Of a DNA stretch of 43,901 bases, positions 32,643-40,263 are shown one piece after another. The stretch spans positions 1-43,901 of the forward strand of contig NZ_LVWI01000064.1 of assembly GCF_001909055.1 (NCBI RefSeq), given 5' to 3'. How positions within the stretch are numbered: position 1 is the first letter of the stretch; the number at the start of each line of letters is the position of its first letter. Below the pieces are notes generated by a model. It had not been told where the DNA came from. It was given only the letters and a program-made list of their open reading frames with translations, and made no database searches. Origin of the DNA: Paenibacillus helianthi (GTDB taxonomy: Bacteria > Bacillota > Bacilli > Paenibacillales > Paenibacillaceae). The position numbers were made by a program, and so were the translations under genes.

Positions 32643-32888
32643 TTAGTCCTCCAATTCGTAGCGGTAATCCTCGATCACCGTGTTGGCCAGCAGCTTTTCG
32701 CACATTTCTTTAAGGCGTCCTTCCGCTTCAGCGCGGTTATCAGTATCCAGGGTCAGTTCCATATACTTGCCGATCCGCAGGCTCTCCACTTCCTGAAAAC
32801 CTACGGAATGCAGCGCTCCTTGCACGGCTACACCTTGGGGATCGAGCACACTTTTCTTGATGGTGACATAGACTGTCGCTTTTAACAT
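32643..32888 (-). CDS. purS: FGAM synthase subunit PurS
   Basis: 81-residue small subunit that bridges PurL and PurQ. Typical sequence: KATVYVTIKKSVLDPQGVAVQ, then YMELTLDTDNRAEAEGRL, and the end NTVIEDYRYELE. AGGAGG lies before the start. Sits between purC and purQ, the standard Bacillales order. Confidence 0.96.
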   Translation of the reverse strand: MLKATVYVTIKKSVLDPQGVAVQGALHSVGFQEVESLRIGKYMELTLDTDNRAEAEGRLKEMCEKLLANTVIEDYRYELED

Positions 32889-32951
32889 ACGCTTGTAGTT
32901 CCTCCTAAAATTTAATGAGCTTGACTTGGCGCAACTATGACCACTTACAAT

Positions 32952-33842
32952 CTATAAAGACTTGCCGGTGAGACGATGATAAATGTCCAGATAACGGCGT
33001 GTTGTTTCTTCCACTACTTCAATAGGCAGCGGGTCGGGTGTGCTGTTCTTATCCCAAGAGGATGCGGACAAATAGGTCCGGACCGGTTCCTTATCCATGC
33101 TGTCGATCTCAATATCCAGTGCGTAGTTATGCTTGGCCCAGAAGCGTGAAGCATCCGGTGTAAAAATCTCATCGATCAGGATCACTTTGCCGTCCAGCAG
33201 ACCGAACTCGAATTTGCAATCCGCCAGGATGATACCGCGCTCTTCACAATATTCTCTGGCAAAAGCGAACAGCTTCAGGCTCTTCTCCTTCAACTCCAGT
33301 GCCAGCTCGGCACCAATCAGCTCCTGCATGTTCTCAAAAGGGATATCCTCATCATGACCGACATCATTTTTGGCAGCAGGGGTGAAAATCGGCTGGGCCA
33401 GTACTGCATTTTTGCGCAAGCCTAGGGGAAGCTCGATTCCGTTGACTTTCCCAGTCTCCTGATATTGCCGCCAGCCTCCGCCAGTGATACAGCCGCGCAC
33501 AACGCATTCAATATCAATACGCTCCGCCTTGCGGACGACCATGACACGGTTTTTGAGCGCCTCCCGGTCCTTCACGATCTCTCCAAGCTGGTCTACATCG
33601 ATATGCACGACATGGTTCTCCATCAGCTCCTTGGTTAATCCGAACCAAAAGGCGCTGAGCCGGTTAAGCACATTGCCTTTCTCCGGCACCGCCGGGTCAA
33701 GTACATAGTCAAATGCGGATATCCGGTCCGTGACGACGACCAGCATTTCTTCCCCCAGATCGTATAATTCGCGGACCTTACCTTTGTAGAGCAGCGGTGC
33801 ATTTACCAGATCCACAGCCGTGGATACGGCAGGGTATGCCAT
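32952..33842 (-). CDS. purC: SAICAR synthase, long type
   Basis: Joins aspartate to CAIR with ATP. At 296 residues it belongs to the longer group seen in actinobacteria and some Paenibacillus, rather than the 241-residue form of B. subtilis. Signatures: LLYKGKVRELYDLGEEMLVVVTD (start of the nucleotide lobe), DRISAFDYVL, VRGCITGGGWRQYQ, and the second SAICAR signature LADCKFEFG plus IDEIFTPDASRFW. GGGAGG precedes the ATG. A 373-base spacer lies between it and purB. Confidence 0.95.
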   Translation of the reverse strand: MAYPAVSTAVDLVNAPLLYKGKVRELYDLGEEMLVVVTDRISAFDYVLDPAVPEKGNVLNRLSAFWFGLTKELMENHVVHIDVDQLGEIVKDREALKNRVMVVRKAERIDIECVVRGCITGGGWRQYQETGKVNGIELPLGLRKNAVLAQPIFTPAAKNDVGHDEDIPFENMQELIGAELALELKEKSLKLFAFAREYCEERGIILADCKFEFGLLDGKVILIDEIFTPDASRFWAKHNYALDIEIDSMDKEPVRTYLSASSWDKNSTPDPLPIEVVEETTRRYLDIYHRLTGKSL

Positions 33843-33966
33843 GACCTTTCCTCCCTTGAACTAATGATCTTGCGTATATACTTGAGCTAAAAGAGCTAGG
33901 ACGTCTTCTTTTCTTCGATTCGAATCCACAAAATTGAATACTCCTTGGGGTTAATAGGTTCACTGC

Positions 33967-34088
33967 AAGAAATGTTTGGACTTCCGATCGCTGTTATGGT
34001 CATATTTCTCTGATTTAACCGCAAGCTGCGGTAGAAATCTGACCATAAAGGCGAACGCTAACGCTTCTCCAGTTCCAAAATTTCTCTC
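33967..34088 (-). repeat. Hairpin element, copy B (purB-purC spacer)
   Basis: Same architecture as the element at 27684. Central arms 33994-34009 and 34033-34048 pair over 16 bases with one mismatch and enclose ACCGC-AAGCT-GCGGT. Relative to copy A, three bases in the left arm (TGG to CAT) changed together with their partners in the right arm, so the stem is preserved. The remaining parts of the 33843-34215 spacer show no gene. Confidence 0.75.
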
Positions 34089-34215
34089 CGTTCATCTTTA
34101 ACCCAAATGTCTATTCCTATCTCCTGTTGCTCCGCTTCTCAGAAACAAAATAACTTCTCAGCATTTCCGCTCGTATTATTCTCGAGCTCCTCAGTTCACC
34201 ACTAACTTACCTTTA

Positions 34216-35511
34216 TTAAATAAGCTCCAGCTTGCGGAAGATGGTGTCCACATGCTTAAGGTGCCAAGAAGGATTAAAAGCATCCTCGATCTCTTCCGGG
34301 CTAAGCACGGCAGTGATTTCCGGGGTAGCTTCAACGATATCGCGGAACTGGGTTTGTTCCTCCCAGGCCTGCATCGCACGCGGCTGCACGGTATCATAAG
34401 CCTGCTCACGGCTGAAGCCTTTGTCGATCAGCTTGGTCAGAATACGGCCGGAGAACGGTACGCCGAAGGTCCGGTTCATGTTGCGTTTCATGTTTTCCGG
34501 GAATACGGTCAGGTTCTTCACAATGTTGCCGAAGCGATTCAGCATATAGTTCAGCAGCATCGTTGCATCCGGCAGGATAATCCGCTCCACGGAGGAGTGC
34601 GAGATATCGCGTTCATGCCACAGCGGCACGTTCTCGTAAGCAGTAACCATGTGCCCGCGAATGACGCGCGACAAGCCGGAGATGTTCTCACAACCGATGG
34701 GATTGCGTTTGTGCGGCATTGCCGAGGAACCCTTTTGGCCTTTGGCAAAAGCTTCCTCCACCTCGCGGATTTCGCTCTTTTGCAGTGCACGGATCTCGGT
34801 GGCGAACTTGTCCAGGGACGTGGCGACGAGCGCCAGGGTTGCCATATATTCAGCGTGACGGTCACGCTGCAGTGTTTGTGTAGAAATGGGCGCCGGGCTG
34901 GTGCCGAGTTTACGGCAGACGAATTCTTCAACAGACGGATCAATGTTGGCGTAGGTGCCGACCGCGCCGGAGATTTTGCCGAACTGCACACCGTTCGCAG
35001 CATGGCGGAAACGTTCCAGGTTGCGCTTCATTTCCTCGTACCAGAGCGCCATTTTGAGACCAAAGGTAGTTGGCTCTGCATGCACGCCATGGGTGCGTCC
35101 CATCATCGGAGTGTCTTTGTATGCCAGCGCCTTGTCTTTGAGAATTTCGATAAAGTTCATGATGTCCTTCTCCAGGATTTCATTGGCCTGGCGCAGCAGG
35201 TATCCGAGCGCCGTGTCGACAACGTCCGTGGAAGTGAGTCCGTAATGCACCCATTTGCGCTCCGCACCCAGGCTCTCGGATACCGCACGGGTAAAAGCAA
35301 TCACATCATGGCGCGTTTCCAGCTCAATCTCATTAATGCGGTCGATGTCGAATTTGGCATCCTTCCGCAGCTTCGCGGCATCCTCATGCGGGATTACTCC
35401 CAGCTCGGCCCAAGCCTCGCAGGCGCAAATCTCCACTTCCAGCCACGCGTTGAATTTATTTTCTTCGGTCCAAATGGCCCGCATCTCAGGTCTGCTGTAA
35501 CGTTCGATCAT
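34216..35511 (-). CDS. purB: Adenylosuccinate lyase
   Basis: Acts twice: on SAICAR and on adenylosuccinate, releasing fumarate. 431 residues, matching the B. subtilis enzyme. Fumarase/aspartase-superfamily motifs: YGLTSTDVVDTALGY, MGRTHGVHAEPTTFG with the catalytic His, and the signature GSSAMPHKRNPIGCENI with the flexible-loop Ser. Start 35511 has GGAGGAAC ahead, six bases after purK. Confidence 0.97.
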   Translation of the reverse strand: MIERYSRPEMRAIWTEENKFNAWLEVEICACEAWAELGVIPHEDAAKLRKDAKFDIDRINEIELETRHDVIAFTRAVSESLGAERKWVHYGLTSTDVVDTALGYLLRQANEILEKDIMNFIEILKDKALAYKDTPMMGRTHGVHAEPTTFGLKMALWYEEMKRNLERFRHAANGVQFGKISGAVGTYANIDPSVEEFVCRKLGTSPAPISTQTLQRDRHAEYMATLALVATSLDKFATEIRALQKSEIREVEEAFAKGQKGSSAMPHKRNPIGCENISGLSRVIRGHMVTAYENVPLWHERDISHSSVERIILPDATMLLNYMLNRFGNIVKNLTVFPENMKRNMNRTFGVPFSGRILTKLIDKGFSREQAYDTVQPRAMQAWEEQTQFRDIVEATPEITAVLSPEEIEDAFNPSWHLKHVDTIFRKLELI

Positions 35512-35517
35512 ATCTGG

Positions 35518-36825
35518 TCAGTTCCTCCAAAGGTTAGTTTGCTCTACCCAGGACAGCCCGTCGCCGGTATCCTTGCAGAGCAGGTTGATATGGCCCATTT
35601 TACGGCCGGTCTTGCTCTCTGCCTTGCCATATATATGAAGCTTGGGTGCGACACCAAGCCGGTTTGCTTCTTCATTCACCGTGCTGACTGCCTGAACAGC
35701 CCCGTCCAGATGCTGGCCGAGTACGTTCACCATGACCACAGGGGTCAGCAGTGAGGTGTCGCCAAGCGGCAGATTGCAGATGGCACGCACATGCTGCTCG
35801 AACTGTGAGGTTACGCAGGCGTCCATTGTATAATGCCCGGAATTATGCGGACGCGGCGCCAGCTCATTTACGAACAGCTCGCCCTCTTCGGTCACGAACA
35901 TTTCCACGGCCAGCAGTCCGACCGCATTCATCCCGGTAACAATCTGTTCGGCCAGCTCGCAGGCCCGCCGCTGAATCTCCTCAGGCACTCTTGCTGGTAT
36001 GATGGACAGGTGCAGGATGTTGTTCACGTGAATGTTCTCCGCAGGCGGGAAGCTCTTGACCTCGCCGGAGGCGCTGCGGGCGGCAACTACAGAAATTTCG
36101 CACTGGAAAGCGACAAATTTCTCCAGCACCAGCTCAGGTAGCGCCTCCCCGGCAGACGTTCCGGGAGCTACCTGCCGGAAGGCGGTTTCCAGCTCTTCAG
36201 AGTGCCGGATGACGGCTTGTCCCTTGCCGTCATACCCCCCTGTGGCTGTCTTCAGCACACAGGGCAGGCCCAGCTCGGCAGCAGCGGCCTTAAGCTCCGC
36301 CAGGCTGCCGACCTTGCGGTACGGGGCAACGGATACGCCTGCTGCCTCGATGGCGGCTTTTTCGCGCAGCCGGTGCTGCGTTGTATACAGCAGCGCACTG
36401 CCCTGCGGCACGTACGACTCTGACGTCAACAGCGCGGCCACGCCCGCGTCAACGTTCTCGAACTCGTACGTGATAACGTCCGCGCGCCGCGCCAGCTCAC
36501 GCGCTGCGTCCCGGTCGTTGTACGCCGCCGTAATTTGCGGCGTCACCTGCCCGCAGGGCGCATCCGGCGCAGGGTCCAGCGCCACGAAGCGATAGCCCAT
36601 GGCGCTGCCGGCCAGCGCCATCATACGACCGAGCTGCCCGCCGCCGAGCACGCCGATGGTTGCTCCTGGCAGGAGCATCCGGGGTGTGCCAGCACCTGTC
36701 ACGCCCGTATCTCCAGAAGCCGCAGCTGCCAGATCAGCAAGCCCCTTACCCTCTGCCTGTAGCATTTCCCTGCTCCCTTCCCTCGTTATGCCGGAGCCTT
36801 CTGCCTTCAGCTCCTCCGGCCTCAT
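35518..36825 (-). CDS. purK: N5-carboxyaminoimidazole ribonucleotide synthetase
   Basis: ATP-grasp enzyme making N5-CAIR from AIR and bicarbonate. Core motifs: TIGVLGGGQLGRMMALAGSAMG, VLKTATGGYDGKGQAVI, FVNELAPRPHNSGHYTMDA. 435 residues if started at ATG 36825, which overlaps purE (ATGA). This leaves about 50 non-homologous N-terminal residues; an internal ATG at 36765 has GGGAG seven bases ahead and gives a length nearer the usual 380. The start is therefore uncertain. Confidence 0.95.
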   Translation of the reverse strand: MRPEELKAEGSGITREGSREMLQAEGKGLADLAAAASGDTGVTGAGTPRMLLPGATIGVLGGGQLGRMMALAGSAMGYRFVALDPAPDAPCGQVTPQITAAYNDRDAARELARRADVITYEFENVDAGVAALLTSESYVPQGSALLYTTQHRLREKAAIEAAGVSVAPYRKVGSLAELKAAAAELGLPCVLKTATGGYDGKGQAVIRHSEELETAFRQVAPGTSAGEALPELVLEKFVAFQCEISVVAARSASGEVKSFPPAENIHVNNILHLSIIPARVPEEIQRRACELAEQIVTGMNAVGLLAVEMFVTEEGELFVNELAPRPHNSGHYTMDACVTSQFEQHVRAICNLPLGDTSLLTPVVMVNVLGQHLDGAVQAVSTVNEEANRLGVAPKLHIYGKAESKTGRKMGHINLLCKDTGDGLSWVEQTNLWRN

Positions 36826-37307
36826 AGGCTCTCGCTGCTTTCCAGCACTTCTCGTTGAATGGCATCGCGCCGCTGCTGCGCCCGGCTCTGCACCTCAGGA
36901 TCGAACGCGCCGATGATCTGCGCGGCAAGCAGCCCCGCATTGATGGCTCCGGCACGGCCAATCGCTACCGTGGCTACCGGAATGCCACCCGGCATCTGCA
37001 CGATAGAGAGCAGCGAATCCAGGCCGTTCAGCGCCTTGGACTGCACAGGGACACCGATCACAGGCAGCATTGTCTTCGCTGCCACCATACCAGGCAAATG
37101 CGCAGCTCCACCTGCCCCTGCGATAATCACGCGCAGGCCGCGGCCTGCCGCCTCTTCAGCGTAGCGGAACATCAGATCCGGTGTGCGGTGTGCCGAGATC
37201 ACCTTTTTCTCATATCCTACGCCCAGCTCCTCAAGCACAAGACACGCTTGCTCCATCGTTTCCCAATCTGATTTGCTGCCCATGATGACACCAACCTGCA
37301 CTGACAT
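36822..37307 (-). CDS. purE: N5-CAIR mutase
   Basis: Class I PurE, 161 residues, rearranges N5-CAIR to CAIR. Active-site sequence GVIMGSKSDWETM at the N terminus, SAHRTPDLMFRYAEEA, and GAGGAAHLPGMVAAKT. First gene of the operon; GGAAGG lies ahead of the ATG. Preceded by the leader with guanine aptamer and terminator. Confidence 0.97.
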   Translation of the reverse strand: MSVQVGVIMGSKSDWETMEQACLVLEELGVGYEKKVISAHRTPDLMFRYAEEAAGRGLRVIIAGAGGAAHLPGMVAAKTMLPVIGVPVQSKALNGLDSLLSIVQMPGGIPVATVAIGRAGAINAGLLAAQIIGAFDPEVQSRAQQRRDAIQREVLESSESL

Positions 37308-37392
37308 GATTCAACCTACCTTCCGCTTCCCTATTTTAGAGACTCATGTTGCTATAAGTTTGTCCTGTTACATTCAGTTTTCCATAAATCCG

Positions 37393-37441
37393 AAAAAAAA
37401 AGCCCGGATTCCAACGCATTTTGCTGCGGATGGACCCAGAC
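37393..37441 (-). terminator. Riboswitch-controlled terminator in the pur leader
   Basis: Minus strand: 17-base arms 37441-37425 and 37418-37402 with an internal loop near the apex and several G-U pairs, followed by nine T (37401-37393). Lying between the aptamer and purE, it is the likely expression platform. Confidence 0.75.
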
Positions 37442-37565
37442 TACTGCAGGAATTAGGAGCGCCGCATCGGATTTATGGCTGCAGCGGCATGTAACAGGAA
37501 CAAGCGCACAGCTCGCAGCCCCGGGCACGGGGCGGCGCTGACGGCCGTTCTAGTCATCCTATTCC

Positions 37566-37632
37566 CTCGTAGTCCGGCAATTTACGGTTACCGGGTAGAA
37601 ACTTCCGGGCCCTATCCCCGGTTTTATACGAG
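37566..37632 (-). ncRNA. Guanine riboswitch aptamer (purine riboswitch)
   Basis: Minus-strand read: P1 CTCGTA...TACGAG closes the domain; P2 arm then AAGTTTCTACC (core J2/3) and ACCGTAAAT (L3 and P3) match the purine aptamer, with loops GATAGGG and CCGTAAA for the loop-loop contact. In the 3' junction GACTAC, the base that pairs with ligand is C, so guanine or hypoxanthine is bound, not adenine. It lies about 260 bases ahead of purE. High guanine would stabilise P1 and favour termination. Confidence 0.93.
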
Positions 37633-37646
37633 CTCTTCATAGGTTC

Positions 37647-37676
37647 ATCTTAACAATGGCCTACACTTCATGTCAA
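37647..37676 (-). promoter_or_regulatory. pur operon promoter
   Basis: Minus strand: -35 TTGACA (37671-37676), 18-base spacer, -10 TAAGAT (37647-37652). It starts transcription just ahead of the aptamer. Confidence 0.7.
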
Positions 37677-37679
37677 CTT

Positions 37680-37723
37680 AAACACGAACATTGTCATATA
37701 AAGGAGTTGAAACGTTCGCTTTT
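37680..37723. promoter_or_regulatory. Tandem inverted PurBoxes (PurR operator)
   Basis: Two 13-base boxes in opposite orientation: AAACACGAACATT (37680-37692, plus strand) and AAAAGCGAACGTT (37711-37723, complement), 18 bases apart. Both have the CGAAC core of the Bacillus PurBox, and the pair lies directly upstream of the -35. PurR binding here would repress; PRPP relieves it in Bacillus. Confidence 0.75.
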
Positions 37724-37771
37724 GGGCACATTTGGATTTTCTTGCGGCCACGGGATCTAACTGCCTAAAAG

Positions 37772-37795
37772 AAAAAGGGGAACGCATAGCGCTCC
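37772..37795 (-). terminator. Terminator of the universal stress protein gene
   Basis: Minus strand: GGAGCGC pairs with GCGTTCC, short loop, then CCTTTTTC. Confidence 0.6.
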
Positions 37796-37809
37796 TCCAG
37801 GAAATTATA

Positions 37810-38244
37810 TTATTTAACGACCAAAACCGGAATGCGTGCGCTCTGAACGACGTTGTGGCTGACACTGCCCAGAACAAATTCGCGAATTCCGCCGAGCCCG
37901 CGGCTGCCGATCACGATTACATCCGCACCATGCTCCTTAGCGTAACTCAATATCACTTCAGCAGGCGAGCCTTGCAGCAGTTCAACCGTTGCGTTCAGTC
38001 CTTCCGCCTCCAGACGGCTCTTCACTTCATCGGTGGTTTGTACCGCCAAATCATAATAATCCTTGTTCACTGAGGCCGGCAGAGGCGCGAGAGCTTCCCC
38101 GATAAAAAACCGCGGGAATTCGAAAGCGTGTACGACGTAAAGGGATGAGCCCGGAGTTACCTTAGCCAGTTCGATTGCGCGCTCCAGCGCCTGATTGGAA
38201 GCCTTGGAACCGTCATAGGCCAGCAAAATTTTCGAGAATAACAT
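37810..38244 (-). CDS. Universal stress protein, UspA family
   Basis: 144-residue single-domain Usp. N-terminal KILLAYDGSKASNQAL holds the conserved Asp; the C-terminal IVIGSRGLGGIREFVLGSVSHNVVQ has the G-2x-G-9x-G-S/T ATP-binding motif, so it belongs to the nucleotide-binding class. Cytoplasmic; exact role unknown. Start ATG 38244 has GAGGTGG ahead. The DUF1294 gene is 26 bases upstream on the same strand and may be co-transcribed. Confidence 0.92.
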   Translation of the reverse strand: MLFSKILLAYDGSKASNQALERAIELAKVTPGSSLYVVHAFEFPRFFIGEALAPLPASVNKDYYDLAVQTTDEVKSRLEAEGLNATVELLQGSPAEVILSYAKEHGADVIVIGSRGLGGIREFVLGSVSHNVVQSARIPVLVVK

Positions 38245-38270
38245 GTACGCCACCTCTTCTTCTGTTTTAT

Positions 38271-38534
38271 CTATCCCAAAAAGTAACCATAGAGCAAGAT
38301 ATTCAGCAGCAGCAAGAGCGGAATTCCAATCCTGAAGGAAGTATGCCTGGTCTTGTGACGTTTGCGGTACATGGCGATAAGAACACCCAGCGCTCCGCCC
38401 ATGAATGCCAGCAAAAACAAAGTTTTTTCCGGCACCCGGTCCCGTCTTTTACGGGCCCTGTTCTTGTCCTCGGACATGACCACATACCCGATAATATTAA
38501 TCAGTGCGAACCACAGCAGTACAACCTGGACCAT
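38271..38534 (-). CDS. DUF1294 small membrane protein
   Basis: 87-residue protein. Two to three hydrophobic segments (VVLLWFALINIIGYVVM, LFLLAFMGGALGVLIAMY, IGIPLLLLLNILLYGYFL) and the family block RVPEKTLFLLAFMGGALG followed by RHKTRHTSF, as in B. subtilis YsdA. Function unknown. Start ATG 38534 has GGAGGAG nine bases upstream; a GTG seven codons earlier would consume that site. Confidence 0.88.
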   Translation of the reverse strand: MVQVVLLWFALINIIGYVVMSEDKNRARKRRDRVPEKTLFLLAFMGGALGVLIAMYRKRHKTRHTSFRIGIPLLLLLNILLYGYFLG

Positions 38535-38614
38535 GCTTTCCAGCTCCTCCTCCACACAGCCTATCTACTGTATATTATATTACCCTTTTGGACAAAAAAC
38601 CAATGACCCTTACA

Positions 38615-39865
38615 TCAGCTGCCAATTTTCTGCTCTGATCGCCTGACTTGGCCACCGGCTCCGCCCGCTTCCCTAACCCATACCCAGGAGAGCAATGCAG
38701 CAAGCGCTGCCGCGATCCCTCCCAGCCAGAAACCACCCTTTAATCCATAAGCTGAACTCATCCATCCCGCCACAAAAGGTCCACCCGACATACCAATAGC
38801 ATACACTGCCTGATAGAACCCCATTGCCGTCGCCCGTTTGAACGGAGCCACCCCGGAGACTGATTTGCCCAGCAGCAAAGGAAAGATCAGCCCCTGCATA
38901 AAACCATTCCCCACCTGGGTCGCGCACAGAGCAATGAGTGTCGGCATTGACGGAATTAGCAGAGTGAACAGTGCACTTCCGGCAAAACCAAGCAGCAGTG
39001 TTCCACGGTCTCCGAGCAGCCTGCCGAACCAGCGGGAACCATATAACGTCGCTGCCGCATGGGGCAGCATGAAGGCCAGCGTAAGCCAACCGAGGCTTTC
39101 CTTGCTCGCTCCAATGGCAAGCGCCTGATTCGGGGTATAACCGAACATCGTAATGAAGAGCACACAATGCGCCAGCACCGATAAAAGCGACACTTTGACC
39201 AGCAGCGGTTCCTTGATCACTTCAGCAAGATCCTTGATCTTTATCGTATTTTCACGTTTGTCCTGCTGCTGTTCCGGCAAGCGGAGTGCTAATAACAGTG
39301 CAGCAGCCGCAACCACTCCGCCAATGATAAACGGGGCATTCCACCCCCCATGCTCTGTTATGTATCCACTGATCATCATGCTTGCCAGCTGTGCAATCAC
39401 CGTTGTGAACTGCAGCATACCCATGGCTCTTCCAGCCTGCTCCTTCGGAAAATATCCCGCAAACATCACCGAATAGACAACCCAAGCCGAGGCTGCAATT
39501 CCGGAAACCGCCCGTGCGGCTAGAGCCCAGCCAGGACTTGCACCCGCGAGGAACAGCAGGCTGCTGGAACCGCTTGCGATCAGTCCCAGATAGATAAACG
39601 GCCTACGCCGGTTCAGAACATCCGAGCCTATGCCGATTGGCAGCCGGAACAGAATCTGCATCAGCCCATATATCCCAAGGACCGCTCCTACCATTACATA
39701 AGAGGCTCCCAAATGCTCCACATACGGTGAGAGCACCGGAACATAGATATATGATGAGAACCAGAACATAAATACAATCATCAAAAAGAAAAAACGGCTC
39801 CCGCCCCAGCCTGCCTGAATTCCCGCCGCTTGTTTTGCATCAATCCGCCCCTGATCCGCTACCAT
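38615..39865 (-). CDS. MFS transporter
   Basis: 416-residue permease with twelve hydrophobic segments. The MFS loop 2-3 motif is present in variant form (RLPIGIGSDVLNRRRP) and a second one between helices 8 and 9 (GSRWFGRLLGDRG). The arrangement resembles drug or sugar efflux permeases of the YfmO/YcnB kind, but no substrate can be named. Start ATG 39865 with GGTGGG ahead; two GTG codons upstream are less likely. May form a unit with the DUF1294 and Usp genes. Confidence 0.85.
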   Translation of the reverse strand: MVADQGRIDAKQAAGIQAGWGGSRFFFLMIVFMFWFSSYIYVPVLSPYVEHLGASYVMVGAVLGIYGLMQILFRLPIGIGSDVLNRRRPFIYLGLIASGSSSLLFLAGASPGWALAARAVSGIAASAWVVYSVMFAGYFPKEQAGRAMGMLQFTTVIAQLASMMISGYITEHGGWNAPFIIGGVVAAAALLLALRLPEQQQDKRENTIKIKDLAEVIKEPLLVKVSLLSVLAHCVLFITMFGYTPNQALAIGASKESLGWLTLAFMLPHAAATLYGSRWFGRLLGDRGTLLLGFAGSALFTLLIPSMPTLIALCATQVGNGFMQGLIFPLLLGKSVSGVAPFKRATAMGFYQAVYAIGMSGGPFVAGWMSSAYGLKGGFWLGGIAAALAALLSWVWVREAGGAGGQVRRSEQKIGS

Positions 39866-39880
39866 ACGATCACCCACCAC

Positions 39881-40263
39881 TCATTTCTATTTTCCCGAAA
39901 AAGCTATCTTTTCCACTGCAACTTTAAGTAAAACATATCTGGTTTGTATTGGACAGTCCAGAATAATTATCTGCTCAGCGCGCAGCACAAAAAGTATATG
40001 TCAAAAAACATAGCACATTTATACGATAAATTTTATGTTACATTGGAATTTAAAAAAATCATTAATAAAATTAAGCCTTATTCTTTTTCCAGCCTCCTTG
40101 GTCCCCGTTCGTCGTCCTTTCACGATAGCCTGTTCTGTTAACTCCAAAAAAAAGAAGACTGCTATACCTCAGGCAATCTTCTTTGCATTAATGATTATCC
40201 CAAAACCAGCTCACGCCCTACTCACATCAGTCTGGCCGTGGAATTCCTTATTTGCGTACCCGC
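39881..40263. other. Intergenic region between the MFS gene and topB
   Basis: 383 bases, AT-rich around 39960-40080. It contains the topB terminator and presumably the promoter of the MFS gene, which I could not place with confidence. No gene supported. Confidence 0.4.
40145..40186 (-). terminator. Terminator of topB
   Basis: Minus strand: AAAGAAGATTGC with GCAGTCTTCTTT (one mismatch), then a T run; about 80 bases after the stop. Confidence 0.75.

Noticed and set aside
34252..35754. 500-codon open frame on the plus strand, antisense to purB and the end of purK
   Set aside because: It mirrors conserved purB codons, has no ribosome site or family resemblance, and overlaps a certain gene over most of its length.
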